64,000 nt of DNA from Massilia kyonggiensis (lineage in GTDB: Bacteria; Pseudomonadota; Gammaproteobacteria; Burkholderiales; Burkholderiaceae_D): NCBI RefSeq assembly GCF_024756235.1, contig NZ_JANUGY010000005.1, positions 62,001 through 126,000 on the forward strand. The letters run 5' to 3'. Within the stretch, counting starts at the first letter, position 1. The number at the start of each line of letters is the position of its first letter. Positions 55,488 through 63,726 of the stretch are shown here, one piece after another. The position numbers and the translations under genes are program-made. The notes under the pieces were generated by a model that saw nothing but the letters and a program-made list of their open reading frames with translations, did no database searches and was not told where the DNA came from.

Positions 55488-57635
55488 ATGGAAGGCATGA
55501 CAATGGACGACCCGACCGTGATCACGGTGGGCGACGGCAGCGGCAGTACGCTGCTCAACGAAAGCTACCTGGACGTGGTGATGCAGTTGCCGCTGCCGGG
55601 GATCGTGATCTTTGTGCACGGGGTGAATTCGGATGGCGAGTGGTTCCAGGCGGCGGAGCGCGGTCTATGTGACGGCTTGAACACGCGCCTTGCGCGCCAG
55701 CATGGCGAGATCGTTCACGCGAACACGGATGGGGGGCAGTTGAAGCCGGTCGAGTACCTGGATGATCTGACGGCGGATGGATACCTGAATCCGGAAAAGC
55801 AGCCCGACACGTTCATCGCGCCCGATGCTCACTATTCGCCCGTCATCCAGTTCCGCTGGGGCTACAAAGCGAGCGCCGAGGATTTGCAGACCTATGGCGA
55901 CGGCATTTTCCTGAACGAGCAGAATTACTGGGGCGGCGGTCCTTTCGCCAATGGCTGCACGTCGCTGCCGGATTTGTGGGGCCAAGGTTTGAATGACCAG
56001 CTCTTCCTTTGGCTGCATGCGCAGCACTTGAACCCCACCAACGACCGTATGGTATATGCCTGCCCACCGCGCCCGTATTACGTACTGGCTGCACTGCGGC
56101 TCGCAAAGTTGATCAAGGCGATCAGGGAAAAGCAGGCGGACGTACCTATTACCATCGTGTGTCACAGCCAGGGTAACATGGTCAGTTTGGCGGCAGCGTT
56201 TCTCGGTGACCGACTCGGTGAGGTCAAGGATGTCGCCGGCAAGCCCGGTCGTTGTGTGGCCGACAGCTATGTGCTGTGTAATCCGCCGTACAGTCTTGTG
56301 AAGAGGAACCTCGTCGAGGCATGGTCGGGTACTGAAATGGCGGCAGGCGATTTTCACTGGGGGCGCCAGACCTTCGATGCTCGGGCCACGACCTTGAAGC
56401 ACTTTTTCGACATTATCCGCAAGCAGGCGGAAAAGGCACAAGCGCCCGACAAGATCGACGCGTTCATGAAGAACCAGCCGCATGGGTTCACGGCACAATT
56501 GGACCGCGACCAGTGGGGATATGGTCCGAACAAGACCAGCCACGGTCGCGTTACTCTGTATTTCAATCCTCATGACCAGGTCATTTCGGCCAGCCCGGTT
56601 CAAGGGATCGGTTGGCGTGGGATGAGTGCTGACGAAATCAAGGCAACAGGAGGCAGCGACGTGTTCTGCCAGCGCGTATTCGCCGAAAAGTTTGCTGTGG
56701 GCAAAGAGGGAGCCAAGACCTACCATTTCTGGAAGAATCATCATGGCACCGGGTTGAAAGCCGGCAGCCAGAAATTCTGGCATCCCGAGTCGCCAAAGGC
56801 GAAATACGCGATCAAGAAAGGACTGGACGCGAATAGGAACTGGATCGCCAAGGCGGCGACGATCGCGACGGCGCCGATCTTTTATCTGGTCACGGCCGTC
56901 ATCGATATCCGCATCAACGCGCTTCCGGATGACAATTGGGAGACGCCCCTGGATGCGCCGAAGCTACCGGAACCGTTTGAACCGAAGTCGAAACGATTCG
57001 GAAAAATCGCCGATATATTTGACGATGGCACGGATGCGCCGGGGGCCAGTCGGGACCGCGAACGCGTGCGTGAGGAGGGCGATCCGTACGACACTGATGA
57101 CGGGGGTAAGGCCGAGGGGAGCAAGGATACCGAAGCGTCGCTGCGCTACGAGCATCACGCACTGCTGCGGATGAGGGCGAGGCGCGAAGAGTTGTACAAG
57201 GACTCCGACAAAAGCAAAGGATTGTATCGGGATTCGGAATTTGTAACCGAAGAGGATGATCTCAGCGGTGCCAGTGATGAGTACAAGGCTTGGCGCACTA
57301 AAAAGATCAAAGAAGTGCTGGCTGAGAATATAAAGGCGCCGGCTACCGATCACTCGTCGATCATGACGAATCCGGCTCACGCCGAGAAGGCTTTAGCATA
57401 CGACATTCCGGTTGGGGTATGTCATATTAAACCCTATGATATGCGCGTGTTTCGGCAAATGGCGGACTGGCGATACGTGGGCGGTCTTGAGGACGATAAT
57501 CCTTCAAAAAAATTTTCTGAGTATTTTATGCGTGGAAAGTTCTCTAAGCGCCCTATTTATACTTGGGCGTCCGACGATGCAGAAGGAAAAATCCCCGACA
57601 GCATTATTGATGAGCGAAACATGCTCGGACGTTAA
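55488..57635 (+). CDS. tle3: Tle3-like T6SS phospholipase effector
   Basis: A 715-residue alpha/beta-hydrolase-like protein. LPGIVIFVHGVNSDGEWF supplies the oxyanion strand and VPITIVCHSQGNMVSLAAAFLGD the nucleophile elbow, here CHSQG rather than GHSQG. A long charged C-terminal half follows (repeats of ERVREEGDPYDTDDGGK type). Gene order vgrG, this gene, a DUF2875 protein and PAAR parallels the Pseudomonas aeruginosa vgrG2b-tle3-tla3 cluster, so an antibacterial phospholipase is likely. GGAGCGG precedes ATG 55488; in-frame ATGs follow at 55497 and 55503. GC content falls toward its 3' end. Confidence 0.82.
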   Translation: MEGMTMDDPTVITVGDGSGSTLLNESYLDVVMQLPLPGIVIFVHGVNSDGEWFQAAERGLCDGLNTRLARQHGEIVHANTDGGQLKPVEYLDDLTADGYLNPEKQPDTFIAPDAHYSPVIQFRWGYKASAEDLQTYGDGIFLNEQNYWGGGPFANGCTSLPDLWGQGLNDQLFLWLHAQHLNPTNDRMVYACPPRPYYVLAALRLAKLIKAIREKQADVPITIVCHSQGNMVSLAAAFLGDRLGEVKDVAGKPGRCVADSYVLCNPPYSLVKRNLVEAWSGTEMAAGDFHWGRQTFDARATTLKHFFDIIRKQAEKAQAPDKIDAFMKNQPHGFTAQLDRDQWGYGPNKTSHGRVTLYFNPHDQVISASPVQGIGWRGMSADEIKATGGSDVFCQRVFAEKFAVGKEGAKTYHFWKNHHGTGLKAGSQKFWHPESPKAKYAIKKGLDANRNWIAKAATIATAPIFYLVTAVIDIRINALPDDNWETPLDAPKLPEPFEPKSKRFGKIADIFDDGTDAPGASRDRERVREEGDPYDTDDGGKAEGSKDTEASLRYEHHALLRMRARREELYKDSDKSKGLYRDSEFVTEEDDLSGASDEYKAWRTKKIKEVLAENIKAPATDHSSIMTNPAHAEKALAYDIPVGVCHIKPYDMRVFRQMADWRYVGGLEDDNPSKKFSEYFMRGKFSKRPIYTWASDDAEGKIPDSIIDERNMLGR

Positions 57636-57653
57636 TTAATTGGAAAGTGGCAT

Positions 57654-59129
57654 ATGCGCAGCCTTACTAGTACACCGATTCGCCGTGTTGCATTCGGTAT
57701 GATTTCTTTTGTGTTAGCAGTTTTTATCTCGCTTTGGATGATTTGGCGTACTGATCCCGATTCCGTTCGTCCACTTAATAATGAACAAATCTTCGGCCGA
57801 TTATTCGCTGTGCCGGCTGCATTTGCAGTGCTCGCGTTTGGGCTCTTGACTGCGTTTTCCACCCGTCCGGTGCGTGCAGAAACATCGCAGACTTCTTTGG
57901 CAGCGACGCAGAACAAGGATCCATTTATGGCTCAAGTGGTGGGGCTTCAATGGCTGAATCCCTTACAGCGCAGAGATTACCCCACAGAATGGCAATTGTT
58001 GTGGACATTGGGCTTAGTTGGGCCAAATAAGGATGACGATATGGTTAAGGCTAAGCCAGAGAAGTATAGTAAATTGCAGGCTATCGGCTCTATAGCAGTC
58101 GGAAATGACGGTAGAGAGACTTTCAAAGGGTATCATAAAAAATATATCGAAGAACTAATAAACGCATATCGTGATATTTATTTTATGGACTCTAATTATT
58201 TCTACAATGCGCACGACGTCAAGAACAAGTCGACCTGGCGTGAGCTAGCGGGAATCCACGTTGAATATGCTCTTCCAGAAGGCAAGCTTGACCCTGTTGA
58301 TGCGGCGAATTTCACCCGGGAAACGATTATTGAGACGTTTGACATTGGAAATACGTACTTCCCTAATTCCTGGACCCGAAATACGCCCCCCGAGGTGCGC
58401 GTGACCATGGGCGGCGCCAACGCCGGTTTCACATCGTTGTCAGCGGCGCTGGACTATCTGCAAGCCCATCCGAACGAAACAGTCTGGGTCATGAACTGGG
58501 ACGCCCCAAGCCGTCCGAAAGACCGCCAGATCAACGAGAATATGGTGCAACTGATCCTGGCAGGCCCCAACTACAAGACCGAACGCGCCCCGCTGGCCTG
58601 GCTCGGCTATCCGGCGAGCGCCAAGGTCTCAGACTTCGACAGCGGCAAGGACAAGCCACCGCGCGTGATCCAGGCATGGAAGGTTGCCGTCGAAAAGGCA
58701 GCCCACAACGCGGGCAAGCAGACGACGGACCTGGGCTACGTCATCCACGACGCCAACAACAACGCGTCGACCGCGTCCGATCGCATCGCTGCGCTGGCCC
58801 GTACAGTGACCGAAGAGGTGCCGGAACTCGACTTCATGAAGCAGGCGTTCAATACGCCCGCCCTGCTGGGTGAGATGGGCGCGGGCACGGCGTTGACGAA
58901 CGTTGCGCTGGGTATCGCCTACGCCAACCACATCGGGAAGAACGTGCTCGTCGCCGGCACGACCGACCAGGCCCAGCCGATCGCGACCGTGGTCGTGCCG
59001 CCGGCCGTCGTTCGGCCGATCAGGCCCGACGAACCATGGTTCCGGGCTCGCGGCGAGAATACGGCCCACCTGGCCTGGTGGGGCATCCGCCACGATGTTA
59101 AAGACAAGACACAGGGCTACTCCCGCTGA
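57654..59129 (+). CDS. DUF2875 protein, Tla3-like effector adaptor
   Basis: A 491-residue protein with two N-terminal hydrophobic segments (residues 13-31 VAFGMISFVLAVFISLWMIW and about 52-68 FAVPAAFAVLAFGLLTAF), then a soluble part with a mixed alpha/beta pattern (VGLQWLNPLQRRDYPTEWQLLWTLGLVGP, VRVTMGGANAGFTSLSAALDYLQAHPNETVWVMNWD, ENTAHLAWWGIRHDV). This fits the DUF2875 family, whose P. aeruginosa member Tla3 loads Tle3 onto VgrG2b. Its first third is clearly AT-richer than the rest, suggesting mosaic origin. It lies between the lipase and PAAR genes. Confidence 0.8.
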   Translation: MRSLTSTPIRRVAFGMISFVLAVFISLWMIWRTDPDSVRPLNNEQIFGRLFAVPAAFAVLAFGLLTAFSTRPVRAETSQTSLAATQNKDPFMAQVVGLQWLNPLQRRDYPTEWQLLWTLGLVGPNKDDDMVKAKPEKYSKLQAIGSIAVGNDGRETFKGYHKKYIEELINAYRDIYFMDSNYFYNAHDVKNKSTWRELAGIHVEYALPEGKLDPVDAANFTRETIIETFDIGNTYFPNSWTRNTPPEVRVTMGGANAGFTSLSAALDYLQAHPNETVWVMNWDAPSRPKDRQINENMVQLILAGPNYKTERAPLAWLGYPASAKVSDFDSGKDKPPRVIQAWKVAVEKAAHNAGKQTTDLGYVIHDANNNASTASDRIAALARTVTEEVPELDFMKQAFNTPALLGEMGAGTALTNVALGIAYANHIGKNVLVAGTTDQAQPIATVVVPPAVVRPIRPDEPWFRARGENTAHLAWWGIRHDVKDKTQGYSR

Positions 59130-59140
59130 CGAGGTACCGC

Positions 59141-59404
59141 ATGCGCAAAGTCGTCCGCCTTGATGACCCGACCACGCACGGCGGCAAGGTCATCACGGCA
59201 TCGCCCAACAGCAAGGTGCTGGGCGTCGCCGTGGCCCGCAAGGGAGACCGTTGCCTGTGCCCGATCCGCGGCCACGACAATTGCGTGATCGCCGAGGGCG
59301 ACCCGCAAGTGCTGATCGACGGCGTGCCGGTCGCGTTCGAAGGGCATGCAACGAGTTGTGGTGCCAAGCTGATCTCGACCGTGGGGACGAGTGGACGTGA
59401 TTGA
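59141..59404 (+). CDS. PAAR-domain T6SS spike-tip protein
   Basis: An 87-residue single-domain PAAR protein: MRKVVRLDDPTTHGGKVITA, RKGDRCLCPIRGHDNCVIAEGDPQVLIDGVPVAFEGHATSCGAKLI. The conserved His and Cys residues would bind the metal at the cone tip that sharpens VgrG. It starts 12 bases after the DUF2875 stop, closing the vgrG-effector-adaptor-PAAR operon. The LysR gene converges nine bases beyond its end. Confidence 0.92.
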   Translation: MRKVVRLDDPTTHGGKVITASPNSKVLGVAVARKGDRCLCPIRGHDNCVIAEGDPQVLIDGVPVAFEGHATSCGAKLISTVGTSGRD

Positions 59405-59413
59405 ACAGGCCCG

Positions 59414-60307
59414 CTACGAAAGCCGGATGTTCTCTGCCAGATACTGCAGCACCGTCGCCACCCGCCTGAGATGACGGCTTTCCGGATGCGTCAGCAACCA
59501 CAATTGGGTGACGCATTCGTCGATCTCGGGACCGACCTGGCGCAGGTCCGCGCGCGGCGCCGCCAGGAACAGCGGCAAGACCGCCACGCCCAGCCCGAGT
59601 GCGACGCACTCCGCCGCCGACAGGATGCTGCTCACCCGGTAGGCCGGCGCAATCTTCGGAAAATGCCGGCGGCGCCACAGTACCGACGGATGATCGGGTA
59701 ACGCATCGTCCGGGGCGATCCAGGCCACGCCGCGCTCGACCGCGTCCTCGACCGAGCGCAGCCGGCTCCTGCGGGGCGCGAACAACGCCACCCGGATCGG
59801 TCCGAGCTGCCGTCCCACCAGGTGCTCGGGCGGTTCGCGCGTGGCGCGGATCGCGATGTCGGCATCGCGCCGTCCCAGGTTGACCGGGGTGTTGCTCGCA
59901 TCGAGGTCGAAGTCCAGCAGCGGATGGCGTTCGCGCAATGCCTTGAGCGACGGCGCCACCAAGCCGTGCAGGATGGTGTCGGTGGTGGTGATGCGGACCT
60001 GGCCGGAGACCTGGTCCGGCCGGATCTGCACGAGCGAACGCGCCGCCTCCAGTTCGCTCTCCTGCCTTTCGGCGTGGCGCGCGAGGTTCAAGGCGAGTTC
60101 GCCCGGCAGGTAACCGGAGCGCGTGCGCTCGAACAGCGCCTGGCCCAGGCCGCGCTCGATGCGCTGCAGGTTGCGGAAGACCGTCGAACCGTCGACGCCG
60201 AGGCGTTCCCCCGCCTGCGCGAGGGTGCCCGTGCGGACCAGCGCGAGCACGGTCTCCAGGTCGGCGCTGCCGATGCGGTAGGGCGTCGATTGCGTTTTTG
60301 CAGTCAT
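59414..60307 (-). CDS. LysR-family regulator divergent from doxX-gst
   Basis: A 297-residue LysR protein. The HTH (residues 14-70, LETVLALVRTGTLAQAGERLGVDGSTVFRNLQRIERGLGQALFERTRSGYLP) precedes the effector domain (GQVRITTTDTILHGLVAPSLKALRERHPLLDFDLD). It is divergent from the DoxX-GST pair across 77 bases and probably controls it. Inducer unknown. Confidence 0.92.
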   Translation of the reverse strand: MTAKTQSTPYRIGSADLETVLALVRTGTLAQAGERLGVDGSTVFRNLQRIERGLGQALFERTRSGYLPGELALNLARHAERQESELEAARSLVQIRPDQVSGQVRITTTDTILHGLVAPSLKALRERHPLLDFDLDASNTPVNLGRRDADIAIRATREPPEHLVGRQLGPIRVALFAPRRSRLRSVEDAVERGVAWIAPDDALPDHPSVLWRRRHFPKIAPAYRVSSILSAAECVALGLGVAVLPLFLAAPRADLRQVGPEIDECVTQLWLLTHPESRHLRRVATVLQYLAENIRLS

Positions 60308-60384
60308 GGTTTGCGGCCGTGCTTATTCCCATTGTATTCGCGCAATCATAGACTGGGCTCTTCCAACCTTCAAGGAGAGTCGTC

Positions 60385-60780
60385 ATGTCTTCCAATTACG
60401 GCGTCACGCTGTTGCGCGTGGCCTTGGGCCTCATGTGGATTGCCCACGCGATACTCAAGCTGCTCGTGTTCACGCTGCCCGGTACCGCGCAGTTTTTCGC
60501 CAGCGTCGGTTTCCCCGCGTGGCTGGCGTATCCGGTGTTCGCGGCCGAGCTGGCCGGCGGCGTTGCGCTACTGCTGGGCATCTATCCGCGCCAGGCTGCG
60601 CTGCTCCTCGTCCCGGTGATGGCGGCCGCGGCGTGGGTGCACGTGCCGAACGGCTGGGTGCATACGAGCCCGGGCGGCGGCTGGGAATATCCGGTGTTCC
60701 TCGTGGCGGCGTCGGTCGCGCTCTGGCTCATCGGGGATGGCGCCTGGAGCCTGCGCCGCAGCACGAGGTTCGTGCCATGA
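60385..60780 (+). CDS. DoxX family membrane protein
   Basis: A 131-residue protein with four hydrophobic segments (LLRVALGLMWIAHAILKLLVFTLPG, YPVFAAELAGGVALLLGIYP, AALLLVPVMAAAAWVHV, PVFLVAASVALWLIGDGAWSL), the DoxX pattern. DoxX proteins are small inner-membrane proteins tied to redox or quinone metabolism. AGGAGAG precedes the start. Its stop overlaps the start of the GST gene (ATGA), so the two are translationally coupled. Confidence 0.88.
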   Translation: MSSNYGVTLLRVALGLMWIAHAILKLLVFTLPGTAQFFASVGFPAWLAYPVFAAELAGGVALLLGIYPRQAALLLVPVMAAAAWVHVPNGWVHTSPGGGWEYPVFLVAASVALWLIGDGAWSLRRSTRFVP

Positions 60781-61442
60781 ACACATCACTGGTTCTCGTC
60801 AGCCACGCCCTGTGCCCATACGTGCAGCGTGCCGCCATCGTCCTGCACGAGAAGGGCGTGCCGTTCGAGCGGCGCGACGTCGACCTGGCGGACAAGCCGG
60901 ACTGGTTCCTGCGCGTGTCGCCGCTCGGCAAGACCCCGGTGCTGCTGGCCGGCGGCGAAGCGATCTTCGAGTCGGCCGTGATCTGCGAATACCTCGACGA
61001 GACCGTCGCGCCGCGCCTGCATCCGCTCGACCCGCTGCAACGTGCGCGCCACCGGAGCTGGATGGAATTCGGCTCGGCGCTGCTGAACGCCATCGCGGTG
61101 TTTTATAGCGCGCCCGACGAAGCGGCCCTGCTGCGTGCGGCGGCCGACATCCACCGGCGCTTCAGCCAAGTGGAGGAGGTGCTGCATGCGCCGCCGTACT
61201 TCGACGGCGAGCGTTTCAGCATCGTCGACGCGGTATTCGCGCCCGTGTTCCGCTATCTCGACGTGTTCGAGCGCATCGGCGACTTCGGCCTGCTCGCCGG
61301 ACTTCCCGGCGTGCAGGCGTGGCGCGCGGCTCTGGCGCTGCGGCCGTCGGTGCAGGCGGCCGTCAGCCTGCGTTATCCAGAACTGTTGCTGGCATTCCTG
61401 GCGCGGCGCGGGTCGGCGCTCAGTCTGCGCATGGGAGAGTAG
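60777..61442 (+). CDS. Glutathione S-transferase family protein
   Basis: A 221-residue GST. The thioredoxin-like domain begins LVLVSHALCPYVQRAAIVLHEKGVPFERRDVDL, with Cys 13 in an omega-class-like CPYVQ active site, and continues GKTPVLLAGGEAIFESAVICEYLDE. The C-terminal helical domain has YFDGERFSIVDAVFAPVFRYLD. Such enzymes may reduce disulfides or glutathionylated compounds. Coupled to doxX and followed by a strong hairpin. Confidence 0.92.
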   Translation: MNTSLVLVSHALCPYVQRAAIVLHEKGVPFERRDVDLADKPDWFLRVSPLGKTPVLLAGGEAIFESAVICEYLDETVAPRLHPLDPLQRARHRSWMEFGSALLNAIAVFYSAPDEAALLRAAADIHRRFSQVEEVLHAPPYFDGERFSIVDAVFAPVFRYLDVFERIGDFGLLAGLPGVQAWRAALALRPSVQAAVSLRYPELLLAFLARRGSALSLRMGE

Positions 61443-61449
61443 AAGCGAA

Positions 61450-61472
61450 AACAGCGGCCGATGGCCGCTGTT
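61450..61472. terminator. Bidirectional terminator-like hairpin
   Basis: AACAGCGGCC-GAT-GGCCGCTGTT is a perfect 10-bp stem just after the GST stop. On the minus strand it is followed by TTTCGCTTC, so it could end transcripts of the converging DUF5677-like gene as well as the doxX-gst operon. The next 97 bases hold no supportable gene. Confidence 0.6.
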
Positions 61473-61569
61473 CAACATGAATTCTGTTGGACGGCACTGC
61501 CTACTTGCAGACGATGTCCAAGGGCAAGTCGATCAACTTCTGGCGAGCCATTCGTTCTATTGACTTGGC

Positions 61570-62841
61570 TTAGGATTGCAAATCGTTTGCGACGCCTATG
61601 TCCTCCTCTATGCAAATACAGAACTCGCTCATAATAAAATCCATGAATCGAAGATAAGTCGTTTTCACGTCATCTTCTATTTTGAGGAATGTCTCGTTTT
61701 CGAAACGGTTTGCGTGAAGTGATGCAACCTCGAAGTCTTGGTGCGAAATTCTCGACAAGAAGCTATAAATATCTTTGTGGTACGCAATGGCCACCTTCGG
61801 GAGCCGCGCCTTTTCCGACACGGTTCCTGCCAAAACAACTGGGCGCCAAATGATGTTCGAATGGGTTTCTGCCTTAGTGGGATGCATTCCCTTGGCAATT
61901 AGCTCCTCTGCCGTTGATCGCTTCTGCTGCCCTAAATTGTCCGAGAAGACCGCCGCGCCAGCGAGAAAACGATAATTCGTTTCAGGCTGTAGCCAATCAA
62001 AATAGAAATTAAGATGAATCTCATAAAGAACCCGCAGTAACGCAAGCGCCTGATACCACAAATCTTGACGAATTAAAATCTCTATGCCACGCAGGGTTTC
62101 CTGTGCTCGAACCATCGCAGAAAAAACCATATGATGGTAATGCAACTTCTCGACTTCCGGCGAGTGAAACAAACGTAGCCGAGCTATACGGTTCTCAAGC
62201 TCTTTTGACAGTCTCCCTATTACTTCGAAAGGGTCATCGGGAAGCTTAAGCCCGAAGAATGAATGGAGCTTTTCGGGCGTTCTCGTACTTACCAGACTAC
62301 AAACCCTCGGACCTGCTTCCGCGGCGGCACTCACAACCTTCGCCTCGAGAGCAGAAAAAGGCAAGGGCTGCTTCCCACGGCCAAAAACAATAGCTGGAGC
62401 TGATCGAATCTTTAATTTCTGATAGGCCAAATAAACCGCTACCTCGTCTGGACAAAGGAAACGGACATTGTCATTAGGGTTCGGATTAGTGTAGAGATGC
62501 AATGGCGGCCGTGCACCATTTCGGATTGAGCACATCTGTCCATAAATTACATCTTCGGGCGGACGATCGCACACATATTCGAAATTCCGATTCGCAACAT
62601 AGAACCCTGGACGAATGCAATCCATCGGGACTCTGGTCAGAAAGCCAGGGATGCGACCCCTCAGATACTTCAGGTAAAGCCCCTCGAATAAAGGATCTGG
62701 CTCTGCCATCCACTCCGGAGTATGAGTTTTGTCAATTGGAATTTCAACAGTCTTTGGAGTGCGTCGGACAGTCGTAGCAGTTAGCTGAATTGCGCGGCTT
62801 CTTCGCTCTTTGGTTTTATCTCGCTTCTTTGATTTCGGCAT
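61570..62841 (-). CDS. DUF5677-like protein in a lower-GC accessory segment
   Basis: A 423-residue protein with a Lys/Arg-rich N-terminus (residues 1-30) and a mixed domain to about 225. A helical block at about 233-285 (LHYHHMVFSAMVRAQETLRGIEILIRQDLWYQALALLRVLYEIHLNFYFDWL) contains R-x3-E and resembles DUF5677, as far as I can tell without a search. GC content is well below the upstream genes, suggesting acquisition. It lies on the same strand as a HEPN protein and a nucleotidyltransferase. Function unknown; enzymatic residues are not evident. Confidence 0.62.
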   Translation of the reverse strand: MPKSKKRDKTKERRSRAIQLTATTVRRTPKTVEIPIDKTHTPEWMAEPDPLFEGLYLKYLRGRIPGFLTRVPMDCIRPGFYVANRNFEYVCDRPPEDVIYGQMCSIRNGARPPLHLYTNPNPNDNVRFLCPDEVAVYLAYQKLKIRSAPAIVFGRGKQPLPFSALEAKVVSAAAEAGPRVCSLVSTRTPEKLHSFFGLKLPDDPFEVIGRLSKELENRIARLRLFHSPEVEKLHYHHMVFSAMVRAQETLRGIEILIRQDLWYQALALLRVLYEIHLNFYFDWLQPETNYRFLAGAAVFSDNLGQQKRSTAEELIAKGMHPTKAETHSNIIWRPVVLAGTVSEKARLPKVAIAYHKDIYSFLSRISHQDFEVASLHANRFENETFLKIEDDVKTTYLRFMDFIMSEFCICIEEDIGVANDLQS

Positions 62842-63016
62842 GTTTGCTTATCGAAACAAGGCTTGCTGCCTTAACTAGATGAATATGTTTCTGAGGTACG
62901 TCTTTCGATTTGATACCAGAGCGCGATGTTCCTGCCCGTGCGTGGCCGCTATCGTTTTCCTTTTTGCCTTCGCTACTAGGTGTCCGGGCCTTCATTGACG
63001 GCAGAATCGTGGTCAA
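62816..63016 (-). CDS. Possible 66-residue basic protein
   Basis: A Lys/Ser-rich frame (MKARTPSSEGKKENDSGHARAG, SRSGIKSKDVPQKHIHLVKAAS) in the gap between the HEPN and DUF5677-like genes. It overlaps the latter's start by 26 bases. The initiator is TTG, with an internal ATG at 62995, and there is no clear ribosome site. It may be non-coding leader sequence; included only because the gap otherwise holds nothing. Confidence 0.2.
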   Translation of the reverse strand: MTTILPSMKARTPSSEGKKENDSGHARAGTSRSGIKSKDVPQKHIHLVKAASLVSISKHAEIKEAR

Positions 63017-63057
63017 CCGTCGTCAGTGATCTTGGCTATACCCTAGTTCTGTTTTTT

Positions 63058-63636
63058 TTATACCTTTTCGAATACGCGACGTCCTGAGGTATCTACAAGG
63101 AAACCCAGGACGCGCACGTTGTTCATCCATAACATCTCTAATTCATCGGCCACATCATTAAAGTGTTCTGCGTTCTCGATAGAGGAGTACCAGAGGATGG
63201 ATTTTTTTTCCTTAGGGAAAGGCAGGAACTGTTCTGGGAATGAATTAGGAACTTCATGTACATCGAAAGCAATTTGCGGCTTTGCGTGAGCCAAGGTATT
63301 CCGAAAATTCTTCATTTTGTTTATAGTCTGCCATGGCTCTGCTGAAAAATTTACTTTAATTTTCAAGAATTCAGAAATTAAGACAATTTTTCCGATGAAG
63401 GATGTCGACTCAAAATGATCCCAGTGCGGGAAAAGTTGGCTACCATAGATATTGCAGAGAGCCTCGACACGGAAGCATGAGAAAGCCATTGATGGGATAA
63501 TCCACCTGAACCTATGCCCGTCTTCTTCTGCTTTTGCTTGTTTTAGCTGGTTCAGTGCTATGCTATTTAGGTGGCCATGTTCAAAAACATTTCTGGATAC
63601 CTTTATTTTCTTTTTTGGTTTTACTTGTTCGTCCAT
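63058..63636 (-). CDS. HEPN-domain protein (R-x4-H motif)
   Basis: A 192-residue helical protein with a Lys-rich start. Its central region has NKMKNFRNTLAHAKPQ, an R-x4-H motif (Arg 112, His 117), which is the catalytic signature of HEPN ribonucleases and HepT-like toxins. The C-terminal part (NAEHFNDVADELEMLWMNNVRVLGFLVD) is also helical. GC content is low. A nucleotidyltransferase gene lies 90 bases upstream on the same strand, the usual partner of HEPN proteins. The size exceeds that of typical HepT, so the pairing is inferred. Confidence 0.7.
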   Translation of the reverse strand: MDEQVKPKKKIKVSRNVFEHGHLNSIALNQLKQAKAEEDGHRFRWIIPSMAFSCFRVEALCNIYGSQLFPHWDHFESTSFIGKIVLISEFLKIKVNFSAEPWQTINKMKNFRNTLAHAKPQIAFDVHEVPNSFPEQFLPFPKEKKSILWYSSIENAEHFNDVADELEMLWMNNVRVLGFLVDTSGRRVFEKV

Positions 63637-63726
63637 ATTTTTTTAGGCGAGGGGCTATCGTAATGAGATTTTTATGTAGATAGAGCCTGCTCTGCGAGCC
63701 TAGAAGCCGAGGTACGTAGGTGCAGC
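63637..63726. other. Spacer between nucleotidyltransferase and HEPN genes
   Basis: Ninety bases, AT-rich next to the HEPN gene, with no visible gene. It could hold a promoter for the HEPN gene, so co-transcription with the nucleotidyltransferase is not certain. Confidence 0.4.

Noticed and set aside
61514..61573. 19-residue frame (MSKGKSINFWRAIRSIDLA) between the hairpin and the DUF5677-like gene
   Set aside because: Too short, no ribosome site, and it overlaps the stop of the opposing gene; could be a remnant but cannot be supported.
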